The notes: generated from the sequence alone by a model not told the origin. A DNA stretch of 64,000 nucleotides from Mesorhizobium sp. AR02 (GCF_024746835.1 NZ_CP080531.1:992001-1056000); one strand, 5' to 3'; counted from the stretch's first letter, positions 18,619 to 27,774 are shown. Numbers and translations are program-made.

Positions 18619-20697
18619 TCACTCCGCGAAGGTCAGCAGAAGGTTGAGATGGCGGTCGACCCTTGCCTGCGCTCCCGCGGGAATGGCGAAGGTGGTGTCT
18701 TCCTGAACGACCACGGCAGGCCCGTGGAACGTGCTGCCCGGCACCAGGGCTTGCCGGTCGTGGAGGTCGACGGTCTCGACGCTCGCACCCGTGTAGACGG
18801 AGAGCCGGCGCGCCGGAATGGCCGGAGCATCGACCTCGTCGATCTCCGGGAAGGAGAGTTTCGGCCCTGCGCCTATGGCCGATAGCCGGACATTCACAAG
18901 TTCGATCTCGCCCTCCGGATCGTGGAAATCGTAGAGCCGCTCATGGGTGAGATGGAAGGCCTGCTCGATGGCGGCCACGTTGCCGTCCGCCAGCCATTCC
19001 GGCAGAAGGACAACCTCGATCTCATAACTCTGCCCGACATAGCGCATGTCGCAGGTGAGGCTGAGCTCCGCCGCTGTATCGTGCCCCTGCGCCGCAAGCC
19101 AGTCGCGGCCCTCACGCGCCAGCGCCTCGAAGGCCTCGCGAATTCCGGCAAGCGACACGCCCGACAGCGGGCTGAAGATGGTGCGAATGAAATCCCCGCG
19201 CAAATCCGCCACCAGCCCGCCCAGCGCCGACACCACGCCGGGCCGGCGCGGCGCCATGACACGCTTCATCCCGAGTTCGCGGGCAAGGAAGGCGCCCAGC
19301 ATCGGGCCGCCGCCGCCGAAAGGCATCAGCGTGAAATCGCGCAAGTCAACGCCGGCGCGCGAGGCAAGCTTCTCGACCTCGACGAACATCTCCGACACCG
19401 CGATGTCGAGGATCGCCTGCGCGGTCTGCTCGATGGGACGGCCGAGCCGGGTGGCAAGCTCGCCGACGGCGCGATGCGCCAGGCCGGTGTCGATCCGCAA
19501 CTGGCCATAGGCCATCTCGCTGTGGCCGAGCCATCCGCACACCACCATGGCGTCCGTCACCGTCGGCCTCTCGCCGCCACGACCGTAGCATGCCGGTCCT
19601 GGCGTCGAACCGGCCGACTCCGGCCCGACCCGCAGCACACCCTGCGCATCGACACTGGCGATCGAGCCGCCGCCGACACCGATCGAGCTCACCGACACGG
19701 AAGGGATATGGAGCGGGAATTCGCCGATCAGTTCGCCGGTGCCGAACTGCGCCTCGCCGCCGATGATGAGCGCGAAGTCGGCCGAGGTGCCGCCGATGTC
19801 GAGGGTAAGAACCTTGTCTTCGCCTGCCTGCCGCGCCAGCCACGAGGCGCCGATGACGCCGGAGGCCGTTCCCGACAAAAGCATGTTGACGCAGGCGCGC
19901 TTGCCTTCGGCAGCGTTCATCAGCCCACCGTTCGACTTCGTCAGCATCGGGCGGGCCGGCACGCCACGGCCCTTCAGCCGCTCTTCCAGCGCCGTCAGAT
20001 AGCCCGAGACACGCGGATGGACATAGCCGTTGAGGATGGCGGTCGAGCTGCGCTCGTATTCGCGGATGACCGGCCACACCTCGGCCGAAGAGAAGACGAA
20101 CAGGTCGGGCGCAAGACGCGTGATCGTCGCCTTCACCGAAGTTTCCTGAGCGGCATTGCGCCAGGAATGCAGGAAGGACACGATGATGCCTTGCGCGCCG
20201 TTCGCTTTCGCCGCTGCCACCGCCCTTTCCACCGCCGCCATATCAGGCGCCCGGGATTCGCTGCCATCGGCACGCGTGCGGGCCGGAATGCCGAACACCA
20301 TGTCGCGCGAGATCAGCGGGTCCGGTCGCGAGCAGAACAGCGAATACATGTCCGGCATGCGAAGCCGCGCCAGTTCGATCACGTCCTCGAAGCCGGCATT
20401 GGTGAACAGCGCTAGTGGTGCGCCCTTGCGTTGGATGATGGTGTTGATGCCGACGGTGGTACCGTGCACGAAGCGCGTCATACGGGCAGGATCAAAGCCT
20501 TCGCGTTCGACCAGTAGCCCGAGGCCCGTCATCAGCTCTGCACCCGGGTCTTCCGGCGTCGTCAGCACTTTCAGCGAGGCGACCCGTCCGGAACGAGCTT
20601 CCAGCGCGCAGAAATCGATGAACGTCCCGCCGATATCGACGCCGACCTTCCAGTCGGCTTCGCTTTGCGCCTTATCCGCCGCGATGGCACCATCCAT
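18619..20697 (-). CDS. hyuA: Hydantoinase A / 5-oxoprolinase family protein
   Basis: 692 residues from the ATG at 20697, chosen for the AGGAAGGGA ribosome-binding site just upstream; an earlier ATG at 20721 lacks one. The N-terminal DIGGTFIDF phosphate loop (Asp21) and a later LDIGGTSADFALI mark the actin-like ATPase fold of HyuA. Partner HyuB follows directly. An inverted repeat at 20776-20790, 79 bp upstream of the start, matches one in the promoter of the adjacent LysR gene, so LysR control is likely. Whether the ring substrate is hydantoin, N-methylhydantoin or oxoproline cannot be told. Confidence 0.92.
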   Translation of the reverse strand: MDGAIAADKAQSEADWKVGVDIGGTFIDFCALEARSGRVASLKVLTTPEDPGAELMTGLGLLVEREGFDPARMTRFVHGTTVGINTIIQRKGAPLALFTNAGFEDVIELARLRMPDMYSLFCSRPDPLISRDMVFGIPARTRADGSESRAPDMAAVERAVAAAKANGAQGIIVSFLHSWRNAAQETSVKATITRLAPDLFVFSSAEVWPVIREYERSSTAILNGYVHPRVSGYLTALEERLKGRGVPARPMLTKSNGGLMNAAEGKRACVNMLLSGTASGVIGASWLARQAGEDKVLTLDIGGTSADFALIIGGEAQFGTGELIGEFPLHIPSVSVSSIGVGGGSIASVDAQGVLRVGPESAGSTPGPACYGRGGERPTVTDAMVVCGWLGHSEMAYGQLRIDTGLAHRAVGELATRLGRPIEQTAQAILDIAVSEMFVEVEKLASRAGVDLRDFTLMPFGGGGPMLGAFLARELGMKRVMAPRRPGVVSALGGLVADLRGDFIRTIFSPLSGVSLAGIREAFEALAREGRDWLAAQGHDTAAELSLTCDMRYVGQSYEIEVVLLPEWLADGNVAAIEQAFHLTHERLYDFHDPEGEIELVNVRLSAIGAGPKLSFPEIDEVDAPAIPARRLSVYTGASVETVDLHDRQALVPGSTFHGPAVVVQEDTTFAIPAGAQARVDRHLNLLLTFAE

Positions 20698-20775
20698 GAT
20701 GCGTCCCTTCCTGTCTGCCAACCAAAGCTGACACGATGGGATGGCCGGGGTCCAAGACGGATGACGCGGAACGAT

Positions 20776-20790
20776 ATAAGTCTTGCTTAT
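20776..20790. promoter_or_regulatory. Candidate LysR operator upstream of hyuA
   Basis: Inverted repeat ATAAG-N5-CTTAT, a 15-bp T-N11-A type palindrome. It lies 79 bp upstream of the hyuA start and overlaps the last codons of the LysR gene. A near-identical repeat occurs at 21702-21716. Confidence 0.55.
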
Positions 20791-21692
20791 GCCCTTGCTC
20801 TGTCTCCGCCCAGCACGGCGGAACAGGCCGTGCGGATCTGGTCGCGCATCATCTCATCGGCCCGCGAAAGCGCCCGTGTGCGCGAAGTCAGCAGCGCGAT
20901 CGGAAATTCCGGCCCCGCTGCGAGCGGCCTGACGGCAAGTCCGGCAAACTGATGCCATGGCAGCAGCGCGTCGACGAGCGCGACACCCAGGCCGGCCTGG
21001 ACGAAGCCGACTGCTGAGATGGAGACATCGATCTCGAGCGACGGCGAAAGCACCACACCCTGCGCGCGCGCCGCATGGGCCAGTTCGTCGGCGGGACGGG
21101 TGTTTGCGCGATAGGATATCAAGTCCTCGCCGGCGAGATCGGCAAGCGTCAGCTCGGTCTTCCCGGCCAACGTATGCCCGGTGGGCAGCAGGCAAGCGAA
21201 GCCGACGCTGCCAATCACTTCCGCTTCGATATCGGGTGGCAAGCGGTCGTCCAAGGCGACGCCAAGGCTGGCATCGCCGGCGCGCAGCATGTCGATGATG
21301 GCGGCGATCGGCGCCATATGGGAGCGCAGCAAAATGTCGGGATGCTGCGCCCGGAAGCTGGTGAAGGCGCGCGGCAGGATCGCCATGGCTGGCGGCGGCG
21401 AGGCCGCGACCCGCACCAGCCCCGTTCGACCCAGCCGCAGGTCTGTGGTCTTGCGACGAAGGCCCTCCAGCCCCGCCGACAGCCGCTCGGCATCGGCGAA
21501 GATCTCGAGCGCCTCCGGGGTCGGCCGCAGCCGGCCCTTGACGCGCTCGAACAGCGTGAAGCCGAGTTCGTCCTCGGTGTGGAGCAGGATCTGGCTGAGC
21601 GCAGGCTGGGAAATGTTCAGCATCCGCGCCGCGGCGGTCACGGTACCCGCGCGCATCACGGCGATGAACACTTCGAGCTGCCGGGCCCGCAT
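20787..21692 (-). CDS. LysR family transcriptional regulator, probable regulator of hyuAB and the DAO gene
   Basis: 301 residues from the ATG at 21692; an upstream extension to 21776 is not family-like. The N-terminal winged helix reads RARQLEVFIAVMRAGTVTAAARMLNISQPALSQIL, followed by a periplasmic-binding-like effector domain. It lies between hyuA (same strand, 89 bp downstream) and a divergent DAO gene (115 bp). Matching inverted repeats sit before both. This supports a single regulator for the ring-opening and oxidation genes, with autoregulation through the repeat 10 bp upstream of its own start. Confidence 0.9.
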   Translation of the reverse strand: MRARQLEVFIAVMRAGTVTAAARMLNISQPALSQILLHTEDELGFTLFERVKGRLRPTPEALEIFADAERLSAGLEGLRRKTTDLRLGRTGLVRVAASPPPAMAILPRAFTSFRAQHPDILLRSHMAPIAAIIDMLRAGDASLGVALDDRLPPDIEAEVIGSVGFACLLPTGHTLAGKTELTLADLAGEDLISYRANTRPADELAHAARAQGVVLSPSLEIDVSISAVGFVQAGLGVALVDALLPWHQFAGLAVRPLAAGPEFPIALLTSRTRALSRADEMMRDQIRTACSAVLGGDRARA

Positions 21693-21701
21693 TGCCACTC
21701 C

Positions 21702-21716
21702 ATAGGTTAAGCTTAT
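21702..21716. promoter_or_regulatory. Candidate LysR operator in the LysR/DAO divergent promoter
   Basis: Inverted repeat ATAGG-N5-CTTAT within the longer imperfect palindrome CCATAGGTTAAGCTTATGG. It is 10 bp upstream of the LysR start and 91 bp upstream of the DAO start. It shares arms with the repeat before hyuA. Confidence 0.55.
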
Positions 21717-21806
21717 GGCTGTTGTCCAAACCCATCTTTGACGCAATGAAGCGGCGCCGACAAGATGGGCATCCAAGGATCAGCCGCTCTGCGCTAGGGA
21801 CCAACT

Positions 21807-22961
21807 ATGGATGTGATCGTGCTGGGCGGCGGGCTGATGGGGACGGCTTGCGCCTATTTCCTCGCCAGGCGCGGCGCGCGCGTGACGTTGATCGAGCGCA
21901 ACCGGGTCGGCACCGGAGCAACAGTCGCCTCCTTCGGCAACATCAGGCGCACGGGGCGCCATCTGTCCCAGCTTCCACTGGCCCACCGCTCGCTCCGGTT
22001 GTGGGGCGAAGCTGAAAAGATGCTTGGCCGTGACGTCGAGTTCCGCGCCACTGGGCATATCCGGCTGATCTTCGATGAGGGCGGCCTCGCCGACATGCGG
22101 GCCTATGCCCAGGCCGCACGGCCGTGGGGGTTCGAGCTGGAAGAACTCGGCCCGCGTGAGATCCGTTCCCGGTTTCCCGGCCTCGGTCCCGACGCGATCG
22201 CGGCGTCGTTCTCGCCACAGGATGGCAGCGGCAATCCACGGCTGATCGCGCCTGCCTTTGCCGAGGCGGCCCGCAAGCTCGGCGCGCAAATCGTCGAGGA
22301 CGCTGAAGTCGACGGGATCAGGCACACGGGTTCTGGTTTCCTTGTCACCAGTTCGAAAGGCGCATTTGCCGCCGAGTGCCTGCTCAACACCGCCGGTGCC
22401 TGGGGCGCGCGCATCGCCGCGCGGTTCGGCGAAGAGGTCCCTCTCGACGCTCGCGGCCCACAGATGGGCGTGACGGAGCCGCTGCCGCATCGGATCCTGC
22501 CGGTGGTCGGCATCTGGACGCGCGACAAGGACCATGGCGCCTATCTGCGTCAGGTCGAGCGCGGCAACATCGTTTTCGGCGGCGCCGCCGAAAGGGTGTC
22601 GGTGGACCTCGATCCAGGCCACGCGGTCACCGACCCCTTGCGCCTCCCGTTGCAATTGCGCGCCGTCGCGCGGCTGCTGCCGGCAATCACAGAGGTCGCG
22701 GTCATCCGCACGTGGTCCGGCTGCGAGGGCTATGTGCGGGACATGCTGCCGGTCATGGGGCGCTCGGCGACGATGCCAGGCCTGTTCCACGCCTTCGGCT
22801 TCAGCGGACATGGCTTCCAGCTTGGTCCGGGCGTGGGCGACGCCATGGCCGAGCTCATCACGACCGACCGTTGCGAAACACCACTCGACGATTTCAGGAT
22901 CGATCGCTTCGGCCGCGCAGCCTCGAGCCGGTTGCGATACGGCGCAACATTCGCGGATTGA
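21807..22961 (+). CDS. FAD-dependent oxidoreductase, DAO family (sarcosine/glycine oxidase-like)
   Basis: 384 residues, standard length for single-chain DAO enzymes. FAD motif G7-G-G-L-M-G12 is followed by LIERNRVGTGATVASFGNIRRTG, and a C-terminal GFSGHGFQLGPGVGDAMAEL closes the FAD site. Such enzymes oxidise secondary or D-amino acids. It is divergent from the LysR gene and shares its operator with hyuA. Cooperation with hydantoinase is therefore plausible: ring opening followed by oxidation of the amino acid. It is only distantly similar to the DAO protein at 13597-14922. Confidence 0.88.
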   Translation: MDVIVLGGGLMGTACAYFLARRGARVTLIERNRVGTGATVASFGNIRRTGRHLSQLPLAHRSLRLWGEAEKMLGRDVEFRATGHIRLIFDEGGLADMRAYAQAARPWGFELEELGPREIRSRFPGLGPDAIAASFSPQDGSGNPRLIAPAFAEAARKLGAQIVEDAEVDGIRHTGSGFLVTSSKGAFAAECLLNTAGAWGARIAARFGEEVPLDARGPQMGVTEPLPHRILPVVGIWTRDKDHGAYLRQVERGNIVFGGAAERVSVDLDPGHAVTDPLRLPLQLRAVARLLPAITEVAVIRTWSGCEGYVRDMLPVMGRSATMPGLFHAFGFSGHGFQLGPGVGDAMAELITTDRCETPLDDFRIDRFGRAASSRLRYGATFAD

Positions 22962-23036
22962 ACGACGCCGCTTCAAGCGATCGCAGCTCGGCTTCCGACC
23001 GGATTACGGCAAGCGTCGCCAGCGACCTGCCGCGCG

Positions 23037-23933
23037 TCAGTCGCGCGATACGGACAGTCCCGCGAGAAGCGGCGCGTACGCGGCGAGCCTGCGGGATACG
23101 AACTCGGTGAAGAGCCGCACGCGCTTCGTCTTGCGTGTCTCGCCCTGTGTGAGAAGCCAAACCGTTCCGTACATGTGCAGGTCGGTACCCGGCACCCTCA
23201 CCAGCAGGGGGTCGGCATCGCCAATGAAGCACGGCAGTGTCGTCATTCCGAGCCCTTGCCGTACAGCAACGATCTGCGCCTCGCCGTCCGTGGTCCTGAA
23301 TGGAACCGCTGTGGTGCGAACCTCCCCCTCGCTGGCCCATTGCGGAATTCCATGACTGCTTATGACGATCCACCGGATGGGATCAGGCGCGCCCGCACGC
23401 CACGCGGCTAGTCGATCCCGGGACATGTAGACGCCGCCGAACAGCTCCGATCCCTTCAGGCCGTGAAGATTGAGCGGCAGGGTTTTGCGGTCGTAGACGA
23501 CGCGGATCGCGACGTCGGCGTCTCGATTGGTCAGATTTGCCAGCTCGCCGGACGACAAGATTTCCATCTCGATGTCCGGATGGAGACGCGCGAAATCGGC
23601 GAAGTCCGGCATGAGCAGGTGTGTCGCGAGGGTCGGTGCCAGTGTCACCCGCAGAAGCCCGCGCACGCTCTGGTCGCGACCGAAGACGCGCGTCTCCAGC
23701 TGGTGCGACGACGCTTCCATCCGCTCCGCGAGCTCGAGGACCTCCTCCCCCGCAGCCGTCAGGCGGTAGCCCGAAGGCAGCTTTTCGAACATGTGCGCCC
23801 CAAGGCGTTCCTCGAGCTGGGCGATGCGTCGCAGCACGGTTGAATGATTCACCCCGAGGTGCACGGCGGCAGCCCGCACCGAGCCTCCGCGTGCGACGGC
23901 AAGAAAGTAGCGAACGTCATCCCAGTCGATCAT
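23037..23933 (-). CDS. LysR family transcriptional regulator
   Basis: 298 residues from the ATG at 23933. The N-terminus DWDDVRYFLAVARGGSVRAAAVHLGVNHSTVLRRIAQLEERLG is the subtype often linked to oxidoreductase and stress genes. The effector domain follows, ending near TEFVSRRLAAYAPLLAGLS. It is divergent from the short-chain dehydrogenase at 24203 with 269 bp between starts, so the genes from 24203 to about 27.6 kb are its likely targets. No clear operator palindrome was found in the gap. Confidence 0.9.
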   Translation of the reverse strand: MIDWDDVRYFLAVARGGSVRAAAVHLGVNHSTVLRRIAQLEERLGAHMFEKLPSGYRLTAAGEEVLELAERMEASSHQLETRVFGRDQSVRGLLRVTLAPTLATHLLMPDFADFARLHPDIEMEILSSGELANLTNRDADVAIRVVYDRKTLPLNLHGLKGSELFGGVYMSRDRLAAWRAGAPDPIRWIVISSHGIPQWASEGEVRTTAVPFRTTDGEAQIVAVRQGLGMTTLPCFIGDADPLLVRVPGTDLHMYGTVWLLTQGETRKTKRVRLFTEFVSRRLAAYAPLLAGLSVSRD

Positions 23934-24202
23934 GGTGCAATCCCGCACCGCGCGGTGCGCCTTCCAAAGCCCTAGCTTATCGTACAACAAGCGCGGCCAT
24001 CACAACCCTTGTCGACGAGCGGAGCCCAATTCCGAACGGCGGAACCTTATCGTCGCGGCTGCGGTTAATAGCCGTAGCGGATCGATTTCGCACCACTGAT
24101 GTGCGCGCTTCCGCACTGAACGCCTCACTCCGGCGGACCCATCTTCAACGTCTACTCGAGCAACAAGAGACTTGAGACGGCGAAACAAGGAGACTGCACG
24201 AC

Positions 24203-24937
24203 ATGACCAGATTGAATGGAATGACCGCCGTCATCACCGGCGGCGCCACCGGCATCGGCCGCGCCGCAGCAAAGCGATTCGTCGAGGAAGGCGCCTTCGT
24301 CTTCATCTTCGGCCGCCGACAGGAAGCGCTCGACGCCGCTGTGGCGGACCTCGGGCCCAATGCCCGCGCGGTGAAGGGCTCGGTCTCGGATGAGGCCGAC
24401 CTCGACCGGCCCTACGCGGCTGTGAAGGCCGAGCGCGGAAGCCTCGATATCGTCTTCGCCAATGCCGGGGCCGGAGGCCCGCTTCCGCTCGGCAAGATCA
24501 CTGCCGAGCACATTGACGAAACCTTCGACACCAATGTGAAGGGCACGATCTTCACGGTCCAGAAGGCGTTGCCGCTCATGGGCCCGGGCGGTTCGATCAT
24601 ACTGACCGGATCGAGCGCCGGCACCACGGGCGCCCCGGGATTCACTGCCTACAGCGCGAGCAAGGCGGCAGTGCGCAATCTCGCGCGGACCTGGGCGGAG
24701 GACCTGAAGGGCACCGGCATCCGGGTAAATGTGTTGTCGCCCGGGGCGACGGCGACTGAACTCGCGAAGGAAGCGCTGGGCGAGGAGGGCCAGAAGGCCT
24801 ACGGCGCGATGACTCCGCTCCAGCGCATGGCCGATCCGGCGGAGATCGGGGCAGTGGCTGCCTTTCTCGCTTCGTCGGACAGCAGCTTCATGACCGCTAG
24901 CGAGGTCGCCGTCGACGGCGGCCTGGCGCAGCTCTGA
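24203..24937 (+). CDS. SDR family oxidoreductase (copy 1)
   Basis: 244 residues, classical short-chain dehydrogenase. TGGATGIG at 12-19 binds the cofactor, FANAGAG stabilises the core, and Ser137, Tyr150 and Lys154 (YSASK) form the catalytic site. GRR after the second strand suggests NADPH. It closely resembles the next gene (roughly half of residues identical), so the pair arose by duplication or tandem acquisition. Substrate unknown; genes of this type often reduce quinones or aldehydes. Confidence 0.92.
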   Translation: MTRLNGMTAVITGGATGIGRAAAKRFVEEGAFVFIFGRRQEALDAAVADLGPNARAVKGSVSDEADLDRPYAAVKAERGSLDIVFANAGAGGPLPLGKITAEHIDETFDTNVKGTIFTVQKALPLMGPGGSIILTGSSAGTTGAPGFTAYSASKAAVRNLARTWAEDLKGTGIRVNVLSPGATATELAKEALGEEGQKAYGAMTPLQRMADPAEIGAVAAFLASSDSSFMTASEVAVDGGLAQL

Positions 24938-25004
24938 CCCCGATGCGGGCCACGCTTCTCAAACTTTACGAAAAACCAAAACACACGACCAAAGGCGAAA
25001 GATT

Positions 25005-25757
25005 ATGAAAAAACTCGAAGGTAAGGTTGCAGTCATCACAGGCGGAAGCAGCGGGATTGGCTTGGCGACGGCCAAGCGCTTTGTAGAAGAAGGTGCACAC
25101 GTCGTAATCACTGGGCGACGAGAGAAAGAGCTGAAGGAGGCCGCAGCCTCCATCAAGAGTAATATTACGACGGTCGTGGGCGACGTGTCACGCTTGGAAG
25201 ATCTGGACCGGCTCTATGCCATCGTGAAAGAGAAACATGGTCACATCGACGTTCTCTTCGCGAACGCTGGCGCGGGGACAATCGCACCGCTCGCAGTAGC
25301 TACTGAGGCCCACTTCGATCAGACCTTCGACGTGAACGTGAAGGGGCTGTTCTTCACGGTGCAGAAGGCCCTTCCCCTCTTCAAAGACGGCGGTTCGATT
25401 ATTCTGAATTCTTCGGTTTCGAACGTGTTGGGGTTGCCGGGGTTTAGCACATACGCCGCGAGTAAGGCGGCAGTGCGCAACTTCTCGCGCGCTTGGACTC
25501 TAGAGCTGAAAGACCGCAAAATCCGAGTGAATACGATGAGCCCCGGAGCCATCGAGACCCCCGCCTTGGAGACAACGACGGGCCTTACCCCTGAGCAAGC
25601 CGAGCAAGCGGTCGCCCAGTTTGCTTCACAGATCCCAATGGGTCGCAGAGGCAAACCAGAGGAAATCGCGGCTGCTGTCACGTTCCTCGCCTCCGATGAT
25701 AGTTCTTACATCACCGGTGTGGATCTCGCCGTCGACGGAGGCATGGCGCAGGTCTGA
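25005..25757 (+). CDS. SDR family oxidoreductase (copy 2)
   Basis: 250 residues. TGGSSGIG at 12-19, FANAGAG, Ser137, Tyr150 and Lys154 (YAASK) mark an intact classical SDR. It follows copy 1 by 67 bp in the same direction. The DNA looks less GC-rich than copy 1, with more A/T third positions, which suggests it came from a different donor rather than by local duplication. Substrate unknown. Confidence 0.92.
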   Translation: MKKLEGKVAVITGGSSGIGLATAKRFVEEGAHVVITGRREKELKEAAASIKSNITTVVGDVSRLEDLDRLYAIVKEKHGHIDVLFANAGAGTIAPLAVATEAHFDQTFDVNVKGLFFTVQKALPLFKDGGSIILNSSVSNVLGLPGFSTYAASKAAVRNFSRAWTLELKDRKIRVNTMSPGAIETPALETTTGLTPEQAEQAVAQFASQIPMGRRGKPEEIAAAVTFLASDDSSYITGVDLAVDGGMAQV

Positions 25758-25789
25758 CCCCGACGTTAAAACAAGATCGGAGAAGCATT

Positions 25790-26476
25790 ATGACCTATTC
25801 AATTATAGGATTCGGCAATATCGGCAAGGCATTGGCCAAGGCATTTGCCCGCAACGGCATCGAAGTATCCGTGGCAACCACGCGCGACCCGGAAAGCTTT
25901 GCAGCCGACGCGGCCGCGATCGGGCCCACGGTCATTCCCAAGAAGCTGGCGGACGCCCTCAAGGCGGACATCATCTTTTTGGCTGTCCGTTTCGAATCGC
26001 ACCCGGAAATCGCGAAGGCGCTCGCCACCTGGCAGGGGAAGACCATCGTCGATGTGACCAATGCCTACGGCGTGCCTCCTGAAAAACTGGGGGGACAGCC
26101 TTCTTCCAAGTTCGTCGCAAAGGCCTTCAGTGGCGCAAGACTGGTCAAGGGCTTCAACCATTTGATCGCTGCCACCCTTGACCAAGACCCGGCCGTGCAT
26201 GGTGGCAGGAGGGTCGTGTTCCTGGCGAGCGACGAAGACGCCGCAGCAGCGGAGATTGGTGCGCTCGCGGAAAAGCTCGGTTTCTCGCCGATCAAACTTG
26301 GCGGGCTGTCGGAAGGTGGGCTGCTGGTCCAGGCGCGCGGAAATAGCTGGGGTCAACTGATTTTAAGGACCTGGTCAAGTTCGACTGATGAACACGACAT
26401 GCCAACCGGCAGGGCCACGATGCACGGATCGGATCGAGCGCGATGCGATCCGTGCGAAATGGAGAAATTCCCATGA
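25790..26476 (+). CDS. NADPH-dependent F420 reductase-like protein, C-terminus altered by frameshift
   Basis: The N-terminus YSIIGFGNIGKALAKAF is a Rossmann motif of the F420H2:NADP oxidoreductase-like family, which in non-methanogens are NADP-binding proteins of unknown substrate. The family ends in a LIFKDLVKFD-like tail. Here one T seems to be missing from the run at 26361-26364, so the last residues change and the protein reads on 30 codons to 26476. Restoring the T would end the gene at 26388. The core domain is unaffected. Could be a sequencing error in the T run. Confidence 0.8.
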   Translation: MTYSIIGFGNIGKALAKAFARNGIEVSVATTRDPESFAADAAAIGPTVIPKKLADALKADIIFLAVRFESHPEIAKALATWQGKTIVDVTNAYGVPPEKLGGQPSSKFVAKAFSGARLVKGFNHLIAATLDQDPAVHGGRRVVFLASDEDAAAAEIGALAEKLGFSPIKLGGLSEGGLLVQARGNSWGQLILRTWSSSTDEHDMPTGRATMHGSDRARCDPCEMEKFP

Positions 26477-26887
26477 GTATCGAGAAGAACATCCAGACCG
26501 TGAAGGACTTCTTCGCCGCGATCGGGCGGCGGCGACAGGGAGGCTCTGCTGGCGCTGGTCGCCGAAGACATCGAGTGGATCATCCCCGGCAAAGACTGGC
26601 CACTGGCCGGAACGCGCAACGGACACGCCGGGCTGGCGGATTTGCTTGAGACGGCATCCAAGTCGATAGAAACGTCCACGGAACCCCGGGAGTTCGTGGC
26701 GCAAGGAGACCGGGTCCTCGTCGTCGGCTTTGCCAAGGGGAAGGTCAAAGCCACGAACAAGACGTTCGAGGACGACTGGATCTTCGCCATCACGGTCCGG
26801 GACGGCAGACTGACCAACATCCGGGAATACGTCGACACACAAGCACTGGCGCGCGCCGCGCAGATGGGCGCGGCCGGGCCTGCATAG
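26473..26887 (+). pseudogene. NTF2/SnoaL-like protein broken by a +1 frameshift
   Basis: The start at 26473 gives the family beginning MSIEKNIQTVKDFFAAI. After the GC-rich run at about 26522-26532 the correct continuation (EALLALVAEDIEWIIPGKDW, then LADLLETASKSIE to the end) lies in another frame. One extra G in the run explains it. Repaired, the protein would be about 138 residues, normal for SnoaL-like proteins, which fold as small cone-shaped barrels and bind hydrophobic ligands or catalyse isomerisation. The function is unknown. The lesion lies within 170 bp of the frameshift in the previous gene. Confidence 0.8.
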
Positions 26888-26994
26888 CGATGGCCATATT
26901 CGGCCATCGGTTCGGGGTAGACGGCAGATCAGCCGAAAATCGCCCCATTGTACGCCGCGCGCTCGTCTAATGCCCAACCGTAAAGGAGATTCCG

Positions 26995-27627
26995 ATGTAC
27001 GACCAATCCAAACTATCCGAATTGATCCGGTTCGCACGAGTTGATGCGGGCTCCACCGTCATCGACGTTTACCCAGGCGACGGCGACTGGACCCGTCTCT
27101 TCTCCGACATCGTGGGACCCAAAGGACGGGTCTACAGCTTCGTGCCGGCCGAAGTCGCCGACTTCAAGAACGATCCGGTCGGCCGCATGCGGACGCTCGC
27201 GAAGGAGCCGGGCCGAGAGAACGTCGAAGCGGTCTCGGCGGACCTCGTCGCGATGCCGGAGGTCGCGCAGCCAGCGGATGTCCTGTGGCTGCACCTGTTT
27301 TACCACGATCTTCACACCGCGCTGATCCAGAAGAAGGGTGCGACGGCGGCCCAGTTCAATCGAGCTGTCTACAAGCGGCTGAAGCCCGGTGGGTCCTACG
27401 TCATCGTCGACCACGCCGCCGCCGCTGGGTCGGGCACGAGCGACACCCAGTCGCTGCATCGGATCGACCCTGCCTCCGTCCGCGAGGAGGTGGAGGCAGC
27501 CGGCTTCGTACTGGACGCAGAAAGCACCATGCTCGCGAACAAGGATGATGCGCACTCGACCAAGGTGTTCGATCCCTCGATCAAAGGCGAGACCGATCGC
27601 TTCGCCTATAGGTTCGTGAAGCCCTGA
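26995..27627 (+). CDS. Class I SAM-dependent methyltransferase-like protein
   Basis: 210 residues; start at 26995 preceded by AAAGGAGA. Motif I is in VIDVYPGDGDWTRLFSDIVGPKGRVYSF, an unusual variant with YPGDGDW instead of GxGxG. A later LKPGGSYVIVDHAAAAGSGTSDT matches post-motif III of predicted methyltransferases that begin with a signal peptide in other bacteria; no signal peptide is seen here. Substrate unknown. It is the last gene of the run beginning at 24203. Confidence 0.8.
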   Translation: MYDQSKLSELIRFARVDAGSTVIDVYPGDGDWTRLFSDIVGPKGRVYSFVPAEVADFKNDPVGRMRTLAKEPGRENVEAVSADLVAMPEVAQPADVLWLHLFYHDLHTALIQKKGATAAQFNRAVYKRLKPGGSYVIVDHAAAAGSGTSDTQSLHRIDPASVREEVEAAGFVLDAESTMLANKDDAHSTKVFDPSIKGETDRFAYRFVKP

Positions 27628-27774
27628 CAGGTCCCGGAACCGACTTCATGTCGACCTCGCCGATGGGTGCAAACAAGCCCATCGAAGACATCGAGGCAAG
27701 CCTGCTTGCCGCCATGAGCAGGCGGCCAAACCCAAGACCTCGCCAGGCCTCCACAATGAGGAAGTCATCCGCCA

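Noticed and set aside
18922..20415. 497-codon open frame on the plus strand
   Set aside because: Antisense shadow of hyuA in high-GC DNA; His/Arg/Asp-rich without family features.
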